A stretch of DNA of 64,000 nt from Phytoseiulus persimilis (Eukaryota > Arthropoda > Arachnida > Mesostigmata > Phytoseiidae). The notes under the pieces are model-generated. The model ran no database searches and was not told the DNA's origin. It saw only the letters and a list, made by a program, of their open reading frames with translations. Every line of letters begins with the position of its first letter. The first letter of the stretch is position 1. Position numbers and translations under genes: made by a program. This document shows positions 59,484 through 64,000 of the stretch, piece after piece. The stretch is from positions 29,384,745 to 29,448,744 of the forward strand of contig CM075102.1 in the NCBI GenBank assembly GCA_037576195.1, written 5' to 3'.

Positions 59484-62232
59484 ATAGCTGGGTTCATCTT
59501 TTCGAATGAGAAGCAACCGAGCGAGAATATATAGCCACACTGTGAGTAAGCTGAAGGAAAAGATTATTGAGTCACGGAGCAATGATTGTGTTCTTGGCCT
59601 CAGGAGGAAATTCTCGCTGAAGAATCATGACTTATTGTGATATAATGTACGGTTGGAATGAAGAGGACTATAAAGGACATACCTTACTACACTATCTAGC
59701 TATTGAAGATCACGCGCGTGGATAATTGAATATACATTAACACTGACCTAATTAAGGACCTCTCAACTGCTCGACTGAGCACGTACTCATTAATAACCTC
59801 AGATTCAATCAATATGAACGTGGATGCATATACCTTGAACGCGTTATTATTGTTCAGGTGTCTCCAGGTCGTGCATTTGTGTACGGAGAGCGTGCGCCGT
59901 TAGAGATGTTGCGATCGTATGATGAGTTGTCGACTGAAACTTTTGAGACCTGCTGATCGGAGAGGAATCGGAGAGAATAAATATATGTAAAATATGATCA
60001 TCAGATCTGAGCTCTTTCATTTTCGGAGCGAGTATGGTTCAATATGCGACAAGGTCGGAGGACAAGAGCTGCCTCTGATCGAGACATCTCGTAGATTTTG
60101 CGTAACATTGAAACACCAGATCCCGACACGGCCTCCGCATGGGATCTCGTAGATCGAGCGGCTTTCCGCTCATCCAATCTCACTCGTCTGGCTCGTTTCT
60201 AGTCTCACACGATGTTTGCAGAGCTTGCCCTGAGAAGAATCCTCGTCTTGTAGCGGGACAACCCGTCCCGGTAGGTACGTAGAAAAATCCGAAGAATGTT
60301 ATTGCAGATTTAGTGCGATGATGTACTCATGGAGATCTTCCTCTCATGGTATTGCCTTCCAAGGCCGTCGCGATGAAACGTCACAAGGCATATCGAAGGC
60401 AGACTAGAGGAAGCGCCTCCGCCATCGCCTGAGCAGAAGAGCCCGATATATGTCGCGTTATGCCCCTTGGAATTGGGAGATCTCAACAAACAGCGAAGCA
60501 TGCATTTCTCCACAACGGGGCTTTTTCAGGGAAATCCGAGGCCCGGTCTCGTTTTGACCGTAACTTTTTCTCTTTTCGGAATTCTCCCGAGAGTCGAGAG
60601 GGGGTCGATAAAGAATTTCGGAACGGTCATTCCTTCGCTGGAGCGAATATGAGGGAAATCGCAGCCAGGTGGTGGTTCTTTAAGTGCCCTCCTTTTTTTT
60701 TGAAAAACGTCGAATTTCATCGAATCGGAACTTCCGGCTTCGCGGTTGACGCGCAAAAGGAAGCTGGTCATTAGCTAGAAAATCAATCCGAGTCATGTCG
60801 AGGCCTCGAGAAATGGTTAGCGGTGGAGAAAGTCAATGTCACTGACAGAGCATTTTCGAGTTTGAAAAACCGAATCAAGGATTTTCGAAGAGTAAGACTA
60901 GTTCTCTTTCCCCCTCACCTCCCCCCTCTATCTCTCTCTCGACGTTCTCGCCTCGAAACTCAGGGGACGAACTGGCTCCTTGAAGAGACGAGATGTGCAA
61001 TGGATCGATTGAAGTCATCAATGCGGCTCAGGCAACAGGGCAGCTCACGAAGAACCCCAAAAAAAGCTCGAAACTGCTGCGGAGTCACCTAATGGCAGTA
61101 ATTGCTGCACAGACGACAACGGCTGGCCAAATCTTTGATGCAATATTCTAAGACACACAATGCTTTCACCACTCCCTCATGGAATGGTCCCTACCCGAGA
61201 ATTCTATCGTGGTGGAGCGAGCCTTGCAGCGGTGATAAAAATGAGTTTTGAGGGTATTCGAGATTGTTCCGCTTTATTGCCCTGGAATTGAATAATCTCC
61301 CTGAGTGGAATCTGTCAGGAGGCCCATCTAGGAACTCTATCGAACACAATGAGCGCCGTGTACAGAACGTCGCCCCAGATGAGCTTTTGTGCAGCCCCGC
61401 GACTTTGCTCAGACACCGGGCTTATTAGTTTTTGTATGGATCACATTTTCTCGTTTTTTCCCTGGCTCTCTCGGAGGAAGCAGAAAGCATGATCTGGAAG
61501 CAATCTTACCATCAGAGAGTCGCGTATGGAAGAAGGAGATACCGGAGGGCTGATGTTACGATTCGATTCGACATGCTGCCAGCTGCCACTGCGTATACAG
61601 TTAGCATACGTGCATTCGTGATGAACGATTGCACACACAATATTTGGGAACATCGGAAGAACCAACATCAATATGCTCAGCTCGAATGACAAAATGAATA
61701 AAATGAAGCGCCCTAATCCTGTCGTGCTGACGAGAATCGGGCGGCTCTACGTGGTTCATATCTGGGAGCGGATTACTGAGGCGTTATACTCCTCGCCGGT
61801 CACCAGGGTCACATCGAGAATAATGTACAGCAGTACATACTTCAAGTCGGGGTTCAGCTGGTGCGTTCGTTCTCTGAACATCACAGCTCTTCGTTAGACA
61901 GCGTCCCGTCGCATGGGTGAAAACCACCTGTGAAGCGTGGTCGGTCGGAAGTCAATTGGTTCTTCTACAAGTTCGTTGATACCGACGGTCATTCACTCCG
62001 GGGAGGGAATCGAGTTGCCATAAGGATGTGGACAACGTAATTATCGGGGATGATTCCGCATGCTGCTTCATGACATATGTTTCACTCTTGTCGTTTGTGA
62101 TCGTGTTTCATCTTTCCGTATATCTTATCATCTTTGTCGCGTGTTTCATCTCTTCAGAATAGTCGCGACAGGATTCGACTCTTTCTTCGTCCTGTCCCGA
62201 ACATTTTTCGCATCCGAGGCGTACCTGCGCCG

Positions 62233-62814
62233 CACAGTGGGCGATTTGTGCTCGAAATTATTTTCGGCGATTTTCGCTGAAACTGATGTTATTTCATTAT
62301 TTTTTACACAGAAGCTGACGTCGTATGGAGTCGAGGCGGTGGCTTCGGATAGACAGGATCGAGGTCTACAAGAAGAGTTAACCAACACTCCATTCGCAGA
62401 CGGTCCCTTTTAGTACTAGCTAGTATATAACGCTATATTAGAGCGGATAGTGCTCCGCGGATAACCGGCCCCATTGCAATCCTAGCCGACTGCCCACACT
62501 CAGGAGAGTCCAACTGACCAGTTTTCAGCTGCCCCTTCGCACCTCGAGACACAATATACACGAAAATTTGGAAGAAAAGGGGGTGTTTTTGGCCCCTTCC
62601 GACTGATTTTTGATCTTCATTTCTGACGCTTGTTCTCGGCTCCACGGGCAGCGAGCTCGATCAGAATGACTGTTATCGCCATAATACTCCATAGATCCTC
62701 AGAAAAAAAAGCCTTCCGACCCGATCCGATCACTGGAAGTGTGTGTTTCAACTAACTCGCCTCGATTCATCATCATCACCATGATCATCATCATCATTGG
62801 AGTCGACGAAAAGC
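62233..62814 (+). repeat. Left arm of the foldback element
   Basis: This is the inverted partner of 63,119-63,699, with roughly 20-25 differences including one short indel in an A run. It contains a CATCAT-type microsatellite at 62,768-62,798 that is matched in the other arm. Confidence 0.9.
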
Positions 62815-63118
62815 ACCCATGCACACCATATCATGCACACCATGCTGGTGTCATCTAATCCGCTCATTTTCAGTTACAGGGAGCTGCGAGTGCGAGATGA
62901 CGATGAATATGACGAGGACGTTTTGGAGCTCTTAGAGAGTCGAGGAGGATGATGACTCCGACTCAGAATAAAGTCGATCGATCGCCTGCATCCAACTATG
63001 TTGATCGTTCTTGGATTTGAATTCATCGGTTCCTACCCTGCACGCGTGTTCCCTTGCATTTCAGGCGTCCAGAAACGCGAAAGTCACTAGTGGCTTTGGG
63101 TGGGACTCAAGGCGAATT
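62815..63118 (+). other. Loop of the foldback, exon-like cargo
   Basis: The loop has a splice-acceptor-like CTCATTTTCAG near 62,862-62,872. It is followed by an open frame reading RELRVRDDDEYDEDVLELLE and then SRGG and a stop, and then AATAAA at 62,967-62,972. An acidic tail, stop and poly(A) signal in that order resemble the last exon of a gene picked up by the element. The source gene is not recognised. Confidence 0.35.
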
Positions 63119-63699
63119 GCTTTTCTTCGACTCCAATGATGATGATGATCATGGTGATGATGATGAATCGAGGCGAATTAGTTGAAACACACACTTCCAG
63201 TGATCGGATCGGGTCGGAAGGCTTTTTTTCTGAGGATCTATGGAATATTATGGCGATAACAGTCATTCTGATCGAGCTCGCTGCCCGTGGAGCCTAGAAC
63301 TAGCGTCAGAAATGGAGATAAAAAATCAGTCGGAAGGGGCCAAAAACACCCCCTTTTCTTCCAAATTTTCGTGTATATTAAGTCTCGAGGTGCGAAGGGG
63401 CAGCTGAAAACTGGTCAGTTGGACTCTCCTGAGTGTGGGCAGTCGGCTAGAATTGCAATGGGGCCGGATATCCGCGGAGCACTATCCGCTCTAATATAGC
63501 GTTATATACTAGCTAGTACTAAAAGGGACCGTCTGCGAATGAAGTGTTGGTTAACTCTCCTTGTAGACCTCGATCCTGTCTATCCGAAGCCACCGCCTCG
63601 ACTCCATACGACTTCAGCTTCCATGTAGAAAAAAATGGAATAACATCAGTTTCAGCGAAAATCGCCAAAAATAATTTCGAGCACAAATCGCCCACTGTG
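63119..63699 (-). repeat. Right arm of the foldback element
   Basis: This is the inverted partner of 62,233-62,814. Its outer end CCCACTGTG is the reverse of the left terminus and is followed by the CGCCG target duplication. Confidence 0.9.
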
Positions 63700-63704
63700 C
63701 GCCG

Positions 63705-64000
63705 TCAGTGAAACGCAGCGAATAAGGGATGGAATCGTGGCCGGGCATTCCAGCCGTCTTCGGGGACGAACATGCGGGGGAATAGGATGAATGAAACGAA
63801 TCGTGGAAGCCTGGGCGCTAGATTGACTGCCTCAATCCGGAACACTTGGGGCTTTGAAATCCATGGACTGCTCATCGAGCTGCACGGCCAGCGGTCGAAA
63901 GTTTGCGCTCCTGCATCAGCTATGAGCGGCCATGCTGTGATCGCTCGAAATGAATGAGATTTCTCGCGCAGACAGTCAAGGAGTTCGATGGGACCAAATA
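63705..64000. other. Unassigned DNA at the window end
   Basis: I see no gene or repeat in the last 296 bases. A 61-codon plus frame at 63,772-63,957 has no recognised features. Confidence 0.5.

Larger units (their letters stand above)
54848..62232. other. Region downstream of the receptor, no supported gene
   Basis: No ORF here shows a recognised domain. Simple repeats include GGCT repeats near 55,365-55,387 and CCCG repeats near 56,240-56,260. A TATA-like GGTATATATTC sits at 58,962-58,972, and a nested hairpin at 59,363-59,483 (listed separately). The part from 59,560 to 60,000 is more AT-rich than its surroundings, as expected for intergenic or 3' UTR sequence. Confidence 0.45.
62233..63699. 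mobile_element. Transib-like foldback element
   Basis: Two arms of about 582 bp (62,233-62,814 and 63,119-63,699) are inverted copies, about 96% identical by eye, around a 304-bp loop. The ends are CACAGTGGGCGATTTGTGCT, and both are flanked by CGCCG (62,228-62,232 and 63,700-63,704). A 5-bp GC-rich target duplication and a CACAGTG/CACWATG-type heptamer are hallmarks of Transib transposons, the relatives of RAG1. No transposase is present, so it would depend on another copy. The 70-codon frames in each arm (62,433-62,645 and 63,287-63,499) are mirror images and not convincing genes. Confidence 0.75.

Noticed and set aside
62433-62645. 70-codon frame matched by an almost identical frame at 63,287-63,499
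   Set aside because: The two are mirror images inside the arms of the foldback element. Their similarity comes from the inverted repeat, not from protein conservation.

Overview
The window looks like nuclear DNA from an arthropod, most plausibly an acarine (a mesostigmatid mite or a tick). The evidence is one clear animal gene, an A-type muscarinic acetylcholine receptor with its whole coding region in one exon; about even base composition; a short (TTAGG)3 tract; and a dense mix of decayed arthropod transposons. The species is inference; I see no single diagnostic sequence. There are no operons, bacterial signals or CRISPR arrays.

Layout. 1-12.1 kb: mostly unassigned DNA with short ORFs and no recognisable domain. 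12.15-16.34 kb: a nested block. An old DDE transposase relic is flanked by inverted copies about 390 bp long. A second element with inverted arms of about 0.4-0.5 kb, carrying a conserved arthropod protein of unknown function, sits inside it. 16.3-20.7 kb: unassigned. 20,678-22,446: a pogo/Tigger-like DNA transposon with exact 15-bp TIRs, TA target duplication and a decayed transposase. 23,896-31,919: a broken copia-family LTR element on the minus strand, with 122-bp LTRs, GTAAT target duplication and a tRNA-iMet-type primer site. Its reverse transcriptase region holds a 3.8-kb minisatellite of about 83 copies of a 45-bp unit. The same unit occurs in the Tigger element. 34.5-36.9 kb: a cluster of small elements: an inverted pair, a Transib-like MITE, a diverged tandem duplication interrupted by a TTAGG-bearing insert, and a hAT-like element with a perfect 8-bp target duplication. 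42.2 kb: a tRNA-derived SINE-like head. 42-52 kb: GC-rich, pyrimidine-rich DNA that may hold the receptor's 5' regulatory region. 52,654-54,847: the receptor's coding exon, with an upstream intron acceptor, two short uORFs and a poly(A) signal. 62,233-63,699: a foldback element with roughly 580-bp arms, CACAGTG termini and a CGCCG target duplication, which are Transib-like features; its loop resembles a captured terminal exon.

Only the receptor is a well-supported host gene. It would act in cholinergic signalling at the plasma membrane. Everything else that can be named is mobile-element sequence. The strongest leads for something new are the shared 45-bp minisatellite, the Transib-like foldback with exon-like cargo, and the long-TIR element with the uncharacterised protein.
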